From: Burkholderia guangdongensis
Lineage (GTDB): Bacteria > Pseudomonadota > Gammaproteobacteria > Burkholderiales > Burkholderiaceae
Direction of reading: 5' to 3'
Length of the DNA: 64,000 nucleotides
Assembly: GCF_013403875.1 (NCBI RefSeq)
Contig: NZ_JACBNX010000009.1
Span: forward strand, 62,001-126,000
Below are positions 30,341-40,818 of this stretch, piece by piece. A model generated the notes under the pieces. It had not been told where the DNA came from. It did no database searches and saw nothing but the letters and a program-made list of their open reading frames with translations. Both the position numbers and the translations under genes were made by a program. The first letter of the stretch is position 1, and each line of letters starts with the position of its first letter.

Positions 30341-30994
30341 TTACTTGTGGCTCATCCGCCGCACGAGCCAGTCGCCGAGCGACTGCACGAGCTGCACGAA
30401 CACGATCAGGATCGCAACCACCGCCCACATCACTTCCGGCAGGTAGCGCTGGTAGCCGTAGCGGATCCCGAGATCGCCGAGCCCGCCGCCGCCGATCGCG
30501 CCCGCCATCGCCGAATAGCCGACGAGCGACACGAACGTGATCGTCAGCCCCGCAACGATCCCCGGCAACGATTCGGGCAGCAGCACCTTGAATACGATCT
30601 GCGACGTCGTCGCGCCCATCGCCTGCGCGGCCTCGATCAGCCCGCGGTCGACTTCGCGCAGCGCCGTCTCGACGAGCCGCGCGATGAACGGCGCGGCCGC
30701 GATCGTCAGCGGCACGACGGCCGCCCCGGTGCCGATCGACGACCCGACGACGAGCCGTGTGAACGGAATCACCGCGACGAGCAGGATGATGAACGGCGTC
30801 GAGCGCACCGCGTTCACGACACCGCCGAGCGCGCGGTTCAGCGCAAGGTTTTGCAGCACGCCCTGGCGGTCGGTCAGATACAGCAGCACGCCGAGCGGCA
30901 CGCCGGCGAGCGAGCCGACCACGCCGGAGATGCCGACCATGATCAGCGTCTCCCAGAACGACTGCACGAACATACCGAACATCTCACTCAACAT
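30341..30994 (-). CDS. metI: Methionine ABC transporter permease MetI
   Basis: Product of 217 residues with five to six membrane helices and the EAA loop [46 protein letters not shown] is typical of MetI. Its start overlaps the end of metN by 11 nt. Confidence 0.95.
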   Translation of the reverse strand: MLSEMFGMFVQSFWETLIMVGISGVVGSLAGVPLGVLLYLTDRQGVLQNLALNRALGGVVNAVRSTPFIILLVAVIPFTRLVVGSSIGTGAAVVPLTIAAAPFIARLVETALREVDRGLIEAAQAMGATTSQIVFKVLLPESLPGIVAGLTITFVSLVGYSAMAGAIGGGGLGDLGIRYGYQRYLPEVMWAVVAILIVFVQLVQSLGDWLVRRMSHK

Positions 30995-32018
30995 GCGACA
31001 GCTCCTCGACGACGACGCCCTGCTCGCGCAGGAACGCGAGCGCCTCCCCGACCTTGCCCGGCTCGCCGCCCGCGAGCACCGCGAGCGAACCGAACGCCTG
31101 CCCCTGGATCTCGTCGATCTGGCCGTGCAGGATGTTGAAATCGAGTTCGTAGCGCCGGATCGTCTCCGACAGGATCGGCTGATCGACGCCCGAGCCCGTG
31201 AACGCGAGGCGCAGCAGATGCCCGCTGCCCGTCTTCAGCCGCTCGGCGACACGCGCCTTCATCGCGGGCGGCAGCTCCTGCGCGATCACGTCGCCGATCA
31301 GCGCGCGCGTCACTTCGTGGCGCGGCTGCAGAAACACGTCGATCACCTTGCCCTCTTCGACGACGCGCCCCGCATCGAGCACCGCGACGCGATCGCAGAC
31401 CTGCTTGATCACCTCCATCTGGTGCGTGATCAGCACGATCGTCAGGCCGAGCTCGCGATTGATCCGCTTCAGCAGATCGAGGATCGCGCGGGTCGTCTCC
31501 GGATCGAGCGCGGACGTCGCTTCGTCCGACAACAACACCTTCGGCTGGCTCGCGAGCGCGCGCGCAATGCCGACGCGCTGCTTCTGGCCGCCGCTGATCT
31601 GCGCCGGATAGCGATCCTTCTGCGCGGACAACCCGACGAGGTCGAGCAGCGGCAGCACCGCCGCGTCGATATCCGCGCGGCTCGCGCCGGCGAGCTCGAG
31701 CGGCAGCGCGACGTTGTCGAACACCGTGCGCGACGACAGCAGGTTGAAGTGCTGGAAGATCATCCCGATCTCGCGGCGCGCGTCGCGCAGCGCGCTCGCG
31801 GGCAGCAACGTCAGGTCGCGCCCGCCGACGACGACGTTGCCTTCGGTCGGCCGCGTGAGCAGGTTGATCGTGCGCACGAGCGTGCTCTTGCCGGCGCCGC
31901 TGCGGCCGATGATGCCGAACACCTCGCCCTGCGGGATCGACAGATTGACGTTATGCAGCGCCTCGACCCAGCCGGTGGGCCCCGCGAAACGCTGCGACAG
32001 ATTGCGTAGTTCGATCAT
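30984..32018 (-). CDS. metN: Methionine ABC transporter ATPase MetN
   Basis: Product of 344 residues. Walker [11 protein letters not shown]-loop, ABC signature [14 protein letters not shown], Walker [13 protein letters not shown], switch His in LITHQMEV; the C-terminal NIL domain ([22 protein letters not shown]) is the methionine-sensing part that inhibits transport. First gene of the operon. Confidence 0.96.
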   Translation of the reverse strand: MIELRNLSQRFAGPTGWVEALHNVNLSIPQGEVFGIIGRSGAGKSTLVRTINLLTRPTEGNVVVGGRDLTLLPASALRDARREIGMIFQHFNLLSSRTVFDNVALPLELAGASRADIDAAVLPLLDLVGLSAQKDRYPAQISGGQKQRVGIARALASQPKVLLSDEATSALDPETTRAILDLLKRINRELGLTIVLITHQMEVIKQVCDRVAVLDAGRVVEEGKVIDVFLQPRHEVTRALIGDVIAQELPPAMKARVAERLKTGSGHLLRLAFTGSGVDQPILSETIRRYELDFNILHGQIDEIQGQAFGSLAVLAGGEPGKVGEALAFLREQGVVVEELSHVE

Positions 32019-32096
32019 GTCAACAAAAAAGCGAACGACGGACGTCCCCCGCGTGTCGGGTTTCGCCGGTCGACCGCCGGTGCATCCTGGATAGCC

Positions 32097-32117
32097 GGCG
32101 ATTTTACCCCAATCGCC
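32097..32117. promoter_or_regulatory. Inverted repeat upstream of metNIQ
   Basis: GGCGATT, seven bases, AATCGCC, about 80 bp before metN and next to an AT-rich stretch (32118-32160) likely to hold the promoter. No SAM-riboswitch pattern is seen. Which regulator binds is unknown. Confidence 0.4.
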
Positions 32118-32245
32118 TAATTCCCCTTAATAATCGATTTCGATTTTTCCATAACCAGATGAAATTAGAGGATGCCGCCAGCGCCGGCCGGCGGGCGTCG
32201 CGTCTATGATCGGGGACGCCCGACGAACGACCGCCCTGCATGGGG

Positions 32246-32317
32246 CTCGAGCCACTCGAGCCACTCGAATCACTTGAGCCGCTTGAGCCGCTTGAGCCAC
32301 TCGAATCGCTCGGGCCG
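32246..32317 (+). repeat. Eight 9-bp tandem repeats before the hydrolase gene
   Basis: Degenerate copies of CTCGAGCCA. In frame with the hydrolase they would read LEP/LES repeats. The array ends 19 nt before ATG 32336 and 4 nt before its ribosome site. Confidence 0.9.
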
Positions 32318-32335
32318 ACAAAGGAGACCCGCCCG

Positions 32336-33229
32336 ATGACCACCTCTACCGCAGCCGCCCCGACCGCTTCGCGACCGCCTCGGATGGGCCGGCTGCGCAG
32401 CGCCGACGGGCTCGAGCTCGCGTCGTACCGCTGGCCGGCCGGCGACGGCGACGCGCCGCCGCGCGCGACCGTCGCGCTCGTGCACGGGCTCGCCGAGCAT
32501 GCGGGCCGCTACGCGGCGCTCGCCGCGCGCCTGAACGCGGTGGGCATCGAGCTCGTGTCGATCGATCTGCGCGGGCACGGCCAGTCGCCCGGCAAGCGCG
32601 TGTGGGTCGGGCGCTTCGACGAATACCTCGACGATGCCGACGCGCTCGTCGCGGCCGCGGCGCGCGACGATGCGCCGCTCTTCCTGATGGGGCACAGCAT
32701 GGGCGGCGCGATCGCGGCGCTCTACGCGATCGAACGCGCGCCACGGCGAGGCCGCGCATTCGCGGGCGTCGTGCTGTCGAGCCCGGCGCTGGCGCCAGGA
32801 CGCGACGTGCCGCGCTGGATGCTCGCGTTGAGCCGCTTCATCAGCCGCGTGCTGCCGACGTTCCCGGCGATCAGGATCGATGCCGCGTTGCTGTCGCGCG
32901 ATCCGGTCATCGTCGACGCGAACCGCACGGACCCACTCGTGCATCACGACGCGGTGCCGGCGCGAACCGGCGCGGAGATCCTCGACGCGATGGCGCGCAT
33001 CGAGCGTGGCCGCGCGACGCTGCGCGTGCCGGTGCTCGTCTACCACGGCACCGAGGACAAGCTGACCGAGCCCGACGGCAGCCGCGCGTTCGGCGCGAAC
33101 GTCGGCTCGCCGGACCGCACGCTGACGCTGTACGACGGCAACTTCCACGAGACGATGAACGACCTCGAGCGCGACCGCGTGATCGATGCGCTGATCGCGT
33201 GGCTCCTCGCGCACGCGCCGGCACGCTGA
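32336..33229 (+). CDS. Alpha/beta hydrolase, monoacylglycerol lipase / lysophospholipase type
   Basis: Product of 297 residues. Nucleophile elbow GHSMGG, oxyanion region HGLAEHAGRY, LRGHGQSPGKRVWVGRFDEYLDD (cap start), late Asp in YHGTEDKLTEPDGSR and His in GNFHETMNDLERDRV. This is the family-33/PldB type that cleaves monoacylglycerols or lysophospholipids. AAGGAGA precedes ATG 32336; an ATG at 32240 would add a 32-residue repeat and is less likely. Confidence 0.88.
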   Translation: MTTSTAAAPTASRPPRMGRLRSADGLELASYRWPAGDGDAPPRATVALVHGLAEHAGRYAALAARLNAVGIELVSIDLRGHGQSPGKRVWVGRFDEYLDDADALVAAAARDDAPLFLMGHSMGGAIAALYAIERAPRRGRAFAGVVLSSPALAPGRDVPRWMLALSRFISRVLPTFPAIRIDAALLSRDPVIVDANRTDPLVHHDAVPARTGAEILDAMARIERGRATLRVPVLVYHGTEDKLTEPDGSRAFGANVGSPDRTLTLYDGNFHETMNDLERDRVIDALIAWLLAHAPAR

Positions 33230-33289
33230 GCGCGCCGCCCGAGCGGCGCGCGGCGGTAGCGCGCGGCAGCGGCGCTCAAGCGGAAACGC

Positions 33290-34216
33290 TCAGACGCCGG
33301 CCAGCACGCGCAGATGCGCGACGACGCTGCGCCCGAGCGCGGACAGGTTGTAACCGCCCTCGAGACAGCTGACGATGCGCCCCTGCGCATGACGCCGCGC
33401 GACGTCGACGACCTGCGCGGTCAGCCATTCGTAGTCCGCTTCGACGAGCCCGAGGCCGCCGAGGTCGTCCTCGCGATGCGCGTCGAACCCCGCGGATACG
33501 AACAGCATCTGCGGCTTGAACGCATCGAGCCGCGACAGCCACAGCATGTCGACGATCTCGCGGATCGCCATCCCGTTGCTGCGCGCGGCGACCGGCACGT
33601 TGACCATGTTCGGCGCATGCGGCCCCGCGCCCGAGAACGGATAGAACGGATGCTGGAAGAAGCTGCACATCAGCACGCGCTCGTCGCCCGCGAACGCGGC
33701 TTCGGTGCCGTTGCCGTGATGGACGTCGAAATCGACGATCGCGACGCGTTCGAGCCCATGCACTTCGAGCGCATGCCGCGCGGCGACCGCGACGTTGTTG
33801 AAGAAGCAAAAGCCCATCGCGCGCGCCGGCTCCGCGTGATGGCCCGGCGGGCGCACGCCGCAGAACGCGTTGGCGTAGCGGCCTTCGATCACCGCGTCGG
33901 TCGCGGCGATCGCGGCGCCGGCCGCGCGCAGCGCCGCGCGCCACGTATGCGGGTTCATCGACGTGTCGCTGTCGATCTCCGCATAGCCTTCGTCGGGCGA
34001 CTTGTCGCGGATGTAGTCGATGTGCGCGCGCGTATGGACGCGCGCGAGCGCGTCCTCGGTCGCGAGCGGCGGCTCGGTCTCGTGAGCGATCAGGCCGTCG
34101 ATGCGGCTCGCGATCAACTGGTCCTGGATCGCCGACAGGCGGGCCGGACATTCCGGATGCCACTCGCCCATCTCGTGCAGCATGCAATCGGCGTGAGTAA
34201 AAAAGGCGGTTGCCAT
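33290..34216 (-). CDS. Histone deacetylase-like amidohydrolase
   Basis: Product of 308 residues of the class II HDAC / acetylpolyamine amidohydrolase superfamily. Zinc and catalytic motifs: RPPGHHAEPARAMGFCFFNN (two His), IVDFDVHHGNGTE (zinc Asp and His), SAGFDAHREDDLGGL (zinc Asp) and the terminal EGGYNLSALG. Likely deacetylates acetylpolyamines or related small amides; the substrate is not deducible. Convergent with the lipase-like gene. Confidence 0.92.
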   Translation of the reverse strand: MATAFFTHADCMLHEMGEWHPECPARLSAIQDQLIASRIDGLIAHETEPPLATEDALARVHTRAHIDYIRDKSPDEGYAEIDSDTSMNPHTWRAALRAAGAAIAATDAVIEGRYANAFCGVRPPGHHAEPARAMGFCFFNNVAVAARHALEVHGLERVAIVDFDVHHGNGTEAAFAGDERVLMCSFFQHPFYPFSGAGPHAPNMVNVPVAARSNGMAIREIVDMLWLSRLDAFKPQMLFVSAGFDAHREDDLGGLGLVEADYEWLTAQVVDVARRHAQGRIVSCLEGGYNLSALGRSVVAHLRVLAGV

Positions 34217-34377
34217 ATCTATCGTCTGCGACGCTGGATGCGCCGCAGGTCTCCATCTGTCGTGTGTCTTGCGCGAATGCGCACTAACTTACCACATCGG
34301 CCGCGCGGTTCAGCCCGGCCGCGCGAATGCGTCAGTTATACTGCGCCGAACACACTCGCCCGCCCGTCTCGCCTGGA

Positions 34378-35667
34378 ATGAATAACAACACGCCCGCCAT
34401 TTCCGCCCTTCCGGTTTTCCGCACCCGCTTCCCGCTCGTCGGCGCTGCCGTCGTCGTCGCGCTGGCGGTCGCCGCGTGCGCGCAAGCACCGACGCACACC
34501 GCCGCACCCGCACCAGCACCCGCACCCGCACCGCAGCAGACGCAGACGCAGACGCAGACGCCAAAGCCGACCACGGGCCCGACGGTTTCGCCAGCCCAGT
34601 CGCAGCAGGCGACGGTGCCGGGCCAGCCGTTCGAGGAAGAGATCGTGCCGCAGCGCTACGCGAACAATCCGCAGGTCGACGCGTTCGTGAACGAGATGGC
34701 GAGCCGTCACGATTTCGATGCCACGCGCCTGCATGCGCTGTTCGCGCGCGCGAGCTACTCGGCGACGGCCGCGAAGCTCGTGATGCCCGCACCGTCGCCG
34801 AAGAAGATCAAGAGCTGGCGCGTGTACCGCTCGCGCTTCATCGAGCCGATCCGCATCAACGCCGGCGTAAAGTTCTGGCGTGAGAACCAGGCGACGCTGC
34901 AGCGCGCGTCGGCGGAATTCGGCGTGCCGCCGGAGGTGATCGTCGGCATCATCGGCGTCGAGACGATCTACGGCCGCTACATGGGCGACTTCCGCGTGTT
35001 CGATGCGCTGACGACGCTCACGTTCGACTACCCGGACACGCCGAACCGCGACACCCGCGAGCAAACGTTCCGCAAGAATCTCGAGGATTTCCTCGTCTGG
35101 ACGCGCGACAACCAGCTCGATCCGACGAGCGTGCTCGGCTCGTACACCGGCGCGATCGGCATTCCGCAGTTCCTGCCGAGCAGCATCCGCGACTACGCGG
35201 TCGACTACGAAGGCAACGGCCACATCGACCTGCGCACGAGCCGCGCCGACGCGATCGGCAGCGTCGCGAACTACCTGAAGCAGCACGGCTGGGAAACGGG
35301 CCGGCCGGTCGTCTGGCACATCGCCGGCGACCCGGGCAGCCAGGGCGTCGCGCAAGCGGCCGCCGACGGCGAGCCGGAGCCGCGCCGCACGCTGTCGCAA
35401 CTGCTGCGCGCGGGCATGGCGCTCGACGAACCGTCGGTCGACATCGCATCGGAGACGAACACGCCGGTCACGGTGGTCGACCTGCCGACGCCGGGGCGCG
35501 CGACCGAATACCTGCTCGGCCTCAAGAATTTCTACGTGCTGACGCGCTACAACCACAGCTTCTTCTACGCGCTCGCCGTCTACCAGCTCGGCGAGAGCGT
35601 GAAGGCGCAACTGGAAGCGTCGGGCGAACTGCCGCCGTCGAGCGCGAACGCCGCGCAGCCGCAGTAA
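34378..35667 (+). CDS. mltB: Lytic murein transglycosylase B, lipoprotein
   Basis: MltB cleaves peptidoglycan, forming 1,6-anhydro-muramyl ends. The 429-residue product has a lipobox VAAC near residue 37, then a Pro/Ala/Gln/Thr spacer (APAPAPAPQQTQTQTQTPKP region). The catalytic Glu is in GVETIYGRYMG; other family blocks are GAIGIPQFLPSSIRDYAVDYEGNGHIDL and YFYVLTRYNHS-like NFYVLTRYNHSFFYALAVYQL. ATG 34378 is preferred over 34327. A -10-like TTATACT lies at about 34337. Confidence 0.94.
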   Translation: MNNNTPAISALPVFRTRFPLVGAAVVVALAVAACAQAPTHTAAPAPAPAPAPQQTQTQTQTPKPTTGPTVSPAQSQQATVPGQPFEEEIVPQRYANNPQVDAFVNEMASRHDFDATRLHALFARASYSATAAKLVMPAPSPKKIKSWRVYRSRFIEPIRINAGVKFWRENQATLQRASAEFGVPPEVIVGIIGVETIYGRYMGDFRVFDALTTLTFDYPDTPNRDTREQTFRKNLEDFLVWTRDNQLDPTSVLGSYTGAIGIPQFLPSSIRDYAVDYEGNGHIDLRTSRADAIGSVANYLKQHGWETGRPVVWHIAGDPGSQGVAQAAADGEPEPRRTLSQLLRAGMALDEPSVDIASETNTPVTVVDLPTPGRATEYLLGLKNFYVLTRYNHSFFYALAVYQLGESVKAQLEASGELPPSSANAAQPQ

Positions 35668-35684
35668 GCTTCGCCATGCCAAGC

Positions 35685-35712
35685 AAAAAGCGCCGCATTC
35701 GCGGCGCTTTTG
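35685..35712. terminator. Bidirectional terminator between mltB and cysM
   Basis: AAAAAGCGCCGC, ATTC loop, GCGGCGCTTTTG. Shared by the convergent genes. Confidence 0.9.
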
Positions 35713-35739
35713 TTCATTTCGCGTGTCGGTCGAACAACG

Positions 35740-36642
35740 TTACGCGGGGAACACGCCGGTCGACAGATAACGGTCGCCGCGATCGCAGACGATGAACACG
35801 ATCGTCGCGTTTTCGACCTGGCGCGCGATGCGCAGCGCGACTTCACACGCGCCGCCCGATGAAATCCCGCAGAAAATGCCCTCGACGGCCGCGAGATTGC
35901 GAGCGGACGCCTCGGCCGCGGCCTGGCTCACGTTCTCGACGCGATCGATGCGGCTGCGGTCGAAGATCTTCGGCAGATACGCTTCGGGCCACTTGCGGAT
36001 GCCGGGAATGCGCGAGCCGTCCTCCGGCTGCGCGCCGACGATCTCGATCGTCGGCTTGCGTTCCTTCAGAAACTGCGACACGCCCATGATCGTGCCCGTC
36101 GTGCCCATCGCCGACACGAAGTGCGTGATGCTGCCTTCGGTGTCGCGCCAGATCTCCGGGCCCGTCGCTTCGTAGTGCGCGAGCGGATTGTCAGGGTTCC
36201 CGAACTGATCGAGAATCACGCCCTTGCCTTCGCGCTGCATCTCTTCCGCGAGATCGCGCGCGAGCTCCATGCCGCCCTTCACCGGCGTCAGGATGATCTC
36301 GGCACCGTACGCGGCCATGCTCTGGCGCCGCTCGACCGACAGGTCCTCCGGCATGATCAGCACCATCTTGTAGCCGCGAACGGCCGCGGCCATCGCGAGC
36401 GCGATCCCGGTGTTGCCGCTCGTCGCCTCGATCAGCGTGTCGCCCGGCTTGATGCGGCCGCGCGCTTCCGCCTTGCGGATCATCGACAGCGCCGGACGGT
36501 CCTTCACGGAGCCCGCCGGATTGTTGCCCTCCAGCTTCGCGAGCACGACGTTGTTGCGCGCGCGGATTTCGTCGTCAGGCAGACGAACCAGTTGCACGAG
36601 CGGCGTATTGCCGATCGTGTCTTCGATAGTTTTGTAAGCCAT
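35740..36642 (-). CDS. cysM: Cysteine synthase B
   Basis: PLP enzyme converting O-acetylserine and sulfide or thiosulfate to cysteine or S-sulfocysteine. The 300-residue product has the PLP lysine in EGNNPAGSVKDRPALSM, the phosphate-binding EATSGNTGIALAM, and GTTGTIMGVSQFLKERKP. NNPAGSVKDR is the CysM rather than CysK form. ATG 36642 starts MAYKTIEDTIGNTPLVQL. Confidence 0.95.
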   Translation of the reverse strand: MAYKTIEDTIGNTPLVQLVRLPDDEIRARNNVVLAKLEGNNPAGSVKDRPALSMIRKAEARGRIKPGDTLIEATSGNTGIALAMAAAVRGYKMVLIMPEDLSVERRQSMAAYGAEIILTPVKGGMELARDLAEEMQREGKGVILDQFGNPDNPLAHYEATGPEIWRDTEGSITHFVSAMGTTGTIMGVSQFLKERKPTIEIVGAQPEDGSRIPGIRKWPEAYLPKIFDRSRIDRVENVSQAAAEASARNLAAVEGIFCGISSGGACEVALRIARQVENATIVFIVCDRGDRYLSTGVFPA

Positions 36643-36750
36643 GAAAGTACCGTGAATGCGAAGCGGATGAACCGGTCGATTGTAAACCAGCACCGGCTCG
36701 CGCGCCGGCTACCCCCATCGCCGCGATGGGAACTCGACGAGCCCGCACGC

Positions 36751-36774
36751 AAAAAGCCCGCGGCAAAGCGCGGG
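36751..36774 (-). terminator. Terminator after the comEA-like gene
   Basis: Minus strand: CCCGCG, six bases, CGCGGG, CTTTTT. It separates the comEA-like gene from cysM. Confidence 0.8.
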
Positions 36775-36831
36775 AAACCGTCTCGAATCGACGGCTGAAG
36801 GAGCCTCTCGTGACGGCGGCGGCCCGGCGCG

Positions 36832-37233
36832 CTATTTCTTCGCGGTGCGCGCGTCCGCGGCCTTCGTCGCGGCGGCGGGCGCAATCGGCTTCGCGGCCGC
36901 GCCGACGTCAGTCGCACGTACGCCGGACGCACCTACACCGGACGCGCCTACGCCGGCCGCCTCGCCTACGCCGGCCGCGCCGACCGTCAAGCCTTCTCGC
37001 CGCAGCCGCTCGACCGAATTGCCGCCGATCCCCTTCACGCGCGACGCCAGATCGTCCACGCTCTTGAACGGGCCGTGCGCATTGCGCTCGTCGAGGATCG
37101 CCCTGGCCTTCGCCGGCCCGATGCCGTTGATGCCGACGAGCGCATCCTCGCTCGCGGTATTCGCGTCGACGGCGGCCCACGTCGATGCAACCGCGCACAG
37201 CATCGCCGCCGCGGCCATCCATTGCTTGATCAT
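36832..37233 (-). CDS. ComEA-like helix-hairpin-helix exported protein with repetitive tail
   Basis: Product of 133 residues. Signal peptide MIKQWMAAAAMLCAVASTWA, then a (HhH)2 DNA-binding domain: VDANTASEDALVGINGIGPAKARAILDERNAHGPFKSVDDLASRVKGIGGNSVERLR. The C-terminal 45 residues are repeats of the type GVGASGVGASGVRATDVG followed by an Ala/Lys-rich tail. ComEA proteins bind incoming DNA in the periplasm, so a DNA-uptake role is possible. ATG 37233 has GGAG upstream; an ATG five codons earlier has none. Confidence 0.85.
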   Translation of the reverse strand: MIKQWMAAAAMLCAVASTWAAVDANTASEDALVGINGIGPAKARAILDERNAHGPFKSVDDLASRVKGIGGNSVERLRREGLTVGAAGVGEAAGVGASGVGASGVRATDVGAAAKPIAPAAATKAADARTAKK

Positions 37234-37307
37234 GTTCCGGATCTCCATGTTAGAACGGCCGGCGACCGCCGACCGTGAGACCCAGTCTAAAGACGCGCTC
37301 GCGCGGG

Positions 37308-38300
37308 TTACAGCTGGCCGAACAGCCAACGCACGTAGCGGTCGACGCCTTCCTGCACGGTGAGGAACGGCGCGTCGTAGCCGGCCGCGCGCAGCTTCGT
37401 CTGGTCCGCCTGCGTGAAGCACTGGTACTTGCCGCGCAGCGCGTCCGGGAACGGCACGTATTCGATCAGCCCCTGCTCGACCTGCTGCGCGAGCGTCAGC
37501 GGCGCCGCGCCGTCGAGCGCGCGCAGCGTGTTGACGACCGTCGTCGCGATATCGTTGAACGGCTGGGCGCGGCCGGTGCCGAGATTGAAGATCCCCGACT
37601 TCTCCGGATGATCGAAGAAGAACAGGTTCACCTTCACGACATCCTCGACCGACACGAAATCGCGCGTCTGCTCGCCCGGGCCGTAGCCGTTGTACTCGCC
37701 GAACAGCTTGACCTTCCCTTGCTCGCGGAACTGGTTGAAGTTGTGGAACGCGACCGACGCCATCCGCGCCTTGTGCGTCTCGCGCGGGCCGTACACGTTG
37801 AAGTAGCGGAAGCCCGCGATCTGGCTCTTCGCGCCCGGCAGCACGCGGCGGATCACCTGGTCGAACAGGAACTTCGAGTAGCCGTACACGTTCAGCGGCG
37901 CCTCGAGGTCGCGCTCCTCGACGAAACGCGTCGAACCGCCGTAGATCGCCGCCGACGACGCGTAAAGGAACTGCGCGCCCTGCGCGAGACACGCATCGAG
38001 CACCGCGCGGCTGTAGCGGAAGTTATTGTCCATCATGTAGCGGCCATCGGTTTCCATCGTGTCCGAGCACGCGCCTTCGTGGAACACCGCGCGAATCTTG
38101 CCGAAGTCGCCGCGCGCGAAGCGCTCGACGAAGTCGGTCTTGTCGAGATAGTCGTCGATCTCGCAATCGACGAGGTTCTTGAACTTGTCGGCGCGCGTCA
38201 GGTTGTCGACCGCGATGATGCGCGTTTCGCCGCGCTCGTTGAGCGCCTTCACGAGATTCGCGCCGATGAAACCGGCCGCGCCGGTGACGATGATGGTCAT
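37308..38300 (-). CDS. hldD: ADP-L-glycero-D-manno-heptose 6-epimerase
   Basis: Last step of ADP-heptose synthesis for the LPS inner core. The 330-residue product is an extended [25 protein letters not shown] (NADP site), SSAAIYGGS, catalytic YGYSK, and YFNVYGPRE. Follows hldA by 66 nt in the same direction. Confidence 0.96.
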   Translation of the reverse strand: MTIIVTGAAGFIGANLVKALNERGETRIIAVDNLTRADKFKNLVDCEIDDYLDKTDFVERFARGDFGKIRAVFHEGACSDTMETDGRYMMDNNFRYSRAVLDACLAQGAQFLYASSAAIYGGSTRFVEERDLEAPLNVYGYSKFLFDQVIRRVLPGAKSQIAGFRYFNVYGPRETHKARMASVAFHNFNQFREQGKVKLFGEYNGYGPGEQTRDFVSVEDVVKVNLFFFDHPEKSGIFNLGTGRAQPFNDIATTVVNTLRALDGAAPLTLAQQVEQGLIEYVPFPDALRGKYQCFTQADQTKLRAAGYDAPFLTVQEGVDRYVRWLFGQL

Positions 38301-38366
38301 GATCGCCCTACCTGAAAAAAGAATCGGTGCAGCGCGCGGCGCGACGCTCGTGCCGCGCGCATGCGT

Positions 38367-39317
38367 TCAATGAAACAGTTCGTCGTACTCGACGGTCGCC
38401 GTGCCGAGCTTGCCGACAACGATCCCCGCCGCTCGGTTCGCGAGCACGACTGCATCGACAAGCGGCACGCCCGCGCCGAGCATCGTCGCGACCGTCGCGA
38501 TCACCGTGTCGCCGGCGCCGGACACGTCGAACACCTCGCGCGCGAGCGCCGGCGCGTGCAGCTCGCCCGCGCCGGTGAAGAGCGTCATCCCCTCCTCCGA
38601 GCGCGTGAGCAGCAGCGCGTCGATCTCGAGCGACGCGCGCAGTTGCGCGACGCGCGCGCGCAGATCGTCCTCCGACTTCCAGTGCCCGACGACCTCGCGC
38701 AGCTCCGCGCGGTTCGGCGTGATCAGCGACGCGCCGCGATACCGCTCCCAGTCGTCGCCCTTCGGATCGACGAGCACCGGCTTGCCCGCCGCGCGCGCGT
38801 TGGAGATCATCGTCGTCACGTGCGTCAGGCCGCCCTTCGCGTAATCGGACATCAGGATCACGTCGTGCCCGGGCAGCAGCGCGTCGAAGCGCGCGAGCCC
38901 CGCGAGCAGCACCTCGTGCGTCGGCGTCGCCTCGAAGTCGACGCGCAGCAGTTGCTGCTGGCGCGCGAGCACGCGCAGCTTGATCGTCGTCGGCAGCGCG
39001 GCGTCGCGCTCGAGATACGGCGTCACGCCGCTCTCGCCGAGCAGCTCGACGATCCGCTCGCCGGGCTCGTCGCAGCCGACCACGCACAGCAACCCCGCTT
39101 GAGCGCCGAGCGTCACCGCATTGCGCGCGACGTTCGCGGCGCCGCCCAACCGCTCCTCCTGCCGCTGCACGTGCACGACCGGCACCGGCGCTTCCGGCGA
39201 GATGCGATCGACGTTGCCGAACCAGTAGCGGTCGAGCATCACGTCGCCGACGACGAGCACGCGCGAGCGCGCGATCTGTTCGCGCGGCACCGCCCCGACC
39301 TGGCGCGGCCCGCTCAT
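38367..39317 (-). CDS. hldA: D-glycero-beta-D-manno-heptose-7-phosphate kinase
   Basis: Product of 316 residues: PfkB/ribokinase-type kinase with VLVVGDVMLDRYWFGNVDRISPEAPVPVV at the N-terminus, ERLGGAANVARNAVTLGA, and the catalytic DVSGAGDTVIATVA. It lacks the nucleotidyltransferase half of E. coli HldE, so that activity must be encoded elsewhere. ATG 39317 lies 7 nt after the ugd stop; a longer start at 39356 would overlap ugd. Confidence 0.93.
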   Translation of the reverse strand: MSGPRQVGAVPREQIARSRVLVVGDVMLDRYWFGNVDRISPEAPVPVVHVQRQEERLGGAANVARNAVTLGAQAGLLCVVGCDEPGERIVELLGESGVTPYLERDAALPTTIKLRVLARQQQLLRVDFEATPTHEVLLAGLARFDALLPGHDVILMSDYAKGGLTHVTTMISNARAAGKPVLVDPKGDDWERYRGASLITPNRAELREVVGHWKSEDDLRARVAQLRASLEIDALLLTRSEEGMTLFTGAGELHAPALAREVFDVSGAGDTVIATVATMLGAGVPLVDAVVLANRAAGIVVGKLGTATVEYDELFH

Positions 39318-39324
39318 CGCTCGC

Positions 39325-40725
39325 TCACTCACGGGGGAGGGACTGGGGATCGACATAGGGGCGTCCGATTGCGAAATAGTCGATGCCGAGCTCGGCCATC
39401 GCGTCCGGCTCGTACAGGTTGCGGCCGTCGAAGATCACCGGCGCCTTCAGCTCCGCCTTCAGGCGGCCGAAGTCGGGGCTCTTGAACTCCTTCCATTCGG
39501 TGACGATCACGAGCGCGTCGGCACCGATCACCGCCGCGTCCTGCGAGTCGACGAAAGACAGGCGCGCGAGCGCGTCGGCATCCGCGCCGAGATCAAGCGC
39601 GAACACGCGCTTCGCCTCGTCGATCGCGACCGGATCGTACGCACGCACGCGCGCGCCGCGCTCGAGTAGCGCGGCGATCAGGCGCCGGCTCGGCGCCTCG
39701 CGCATGTCGTCGGTGTTCGGCTTGAACGCGAGGCCCCAGACCGCGAACTCGCGGCCGGCGAGATCGCCGCCGAAGCGGTGCGCGATCTTGCCGATCAGCA
39801 CGTCCTTCTGCGCGTGGTTCGCCTCCTCGACCGCCTCGAGAATGCGCAGCGGCTGACCGTTCTCGCTGGCGGTGCGGATCAGCGCCTGCACGTCCTTCGG
39901 AAAGCACGAGCCGCCGTAGCCGACGCCCGCGTACAGGAAGTGATAGCCGATCCGCGGATCGGAGCCGATCCCGCGCCGCACCGCCTCGATGTCGGCGCCG
40001 ACCTTGTCCGCGAGATTCGACATCTCGTTCATGAACGAGATGCGCGTCGCGAGCATCGCGTTCGCCGCGTACTTCGCGAATTCGGCGGACCGCACGTCCA
40101 TGTAGATCGTGCGCTCGTGGTTGCGGTTGAACGGCGCATACAGCTTCTTCATCTTCTCGCGCGCGAGTTCGCCGGTCGCGTCGTCGTCGACGCCGATGAT
40201 GATCCGGTCCGGTCGCATGAAGTCGTCGACGGCCGCGCCTTCCTTCAGGAACTCCGGATTCGACACAACCGAGAAGCGGTGCTCGGCGCTGCCCGCGAGC
40301 CCGCGCGCGGCGAGCGCCTCGTCGACGACGCCGCGCACGCGCTGCGCGGTGCCGACGGGCACCGTCGACTTGTCGACGATCACCTTGAAGCCGGCCATGT
40401 GGCGGCCGATGCTGCGCGCCGCCTCGAGCACGTACTGCAGATCGGCGGAGCCGTCCTCGTCCGGCGGCGTGCCGACCGCGATGAACTGGATCTCGCCGTG
40501 CGCGACGCTCGCCTCGACGTCGGTCGAGAACCGGAGCCGGTTCGCCGCGCGGTTGCGCGCGATGATCTCCTTCAGGCCCGGCTCGTGGATCGGCATCCCG
40601 CCATTGTTCAGGATGTCGATCTTGCGCGGATCGACGTCGAGACAGAAGACGTCATGCCCGATTTCGGCGAGACACGCGCCGGTGACGAGACCGACGTAAC
40701 CCGTGCCGATGATGGTGATTTTCAT
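39325..40725 (-). CDS. ugd: UDP-glucose 6-dehydrogenase
   Basis: Makes UDP-glucuronate, precursor of Ara4N for lipid A (polymyxin resistance) and of exopolysaccharides. The 466-residue product has [28 protein letters not shown] (NAD site), the catalytic Cys in [13 protein letters not shown], and [16 protein letters not shown]. Start preceded by GGAA. Confidence 0.97.
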   Translation of the reverse strand: MKITIIGTGYVGLVTGACLAEIGHDVFCLDVDPRKIDILNNGGMPIHEPGLKEIIARNRAANRLRFSTDVEASVAHGEIQFIAVGTPPDEDGSADLQYVLEAARSIGRHMAGFKVIVDKSTVPVGTAQRVRGVVDEALAARGLAGSAEHRFSVVSNPEFLKEGAAVDDFMRPDRIIIGVDDDATGELAREKMKKLYAPFNRNHERTIYMDVRSAEFAKYAANAMLATRISFMNEMSNLADKVGADIEAVRRGIGSDPRIGYHFLYAGVGYGGSCFPKDVQALIRTASENGQPLRILEAVEEANHAQKDVLIGKIAHRFGGDLAGREFAVWGLAFKPNTDDMREAPSRRLIAALLERGARVRAYDPVAIDEAKRVFALDLGADADALARLSFVDSQDAAVIGADALVIVTEWKEFKSPDFGRLKAELKAPVIFDGRNLYEPDAMAELGIDYFAIGRPYVDPQSLPRE

Positions 40726-40818
40726 ATGTGTTCCGGTACTTCTTCCCGGTGATTGAATGACTGGGCCGCCGGGCCGAACCCGGCGGCGGTCGCTGCGAAC
40801 GCGCGCCGCCGCGCGGCG

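Noticed and set aside
31984..32160. SAM riboswitch before metN
   Set aside because: The leader is short and lacks the conserved helices; only a simple inverted repeat at 32097-32117 is visible.
32104..32343. Minus-strand Ser/Gly-repeat peptide upstream of the hydrolase gene
   Set aside because: It is the complement of the 9-bp tandem repeat, without other support.
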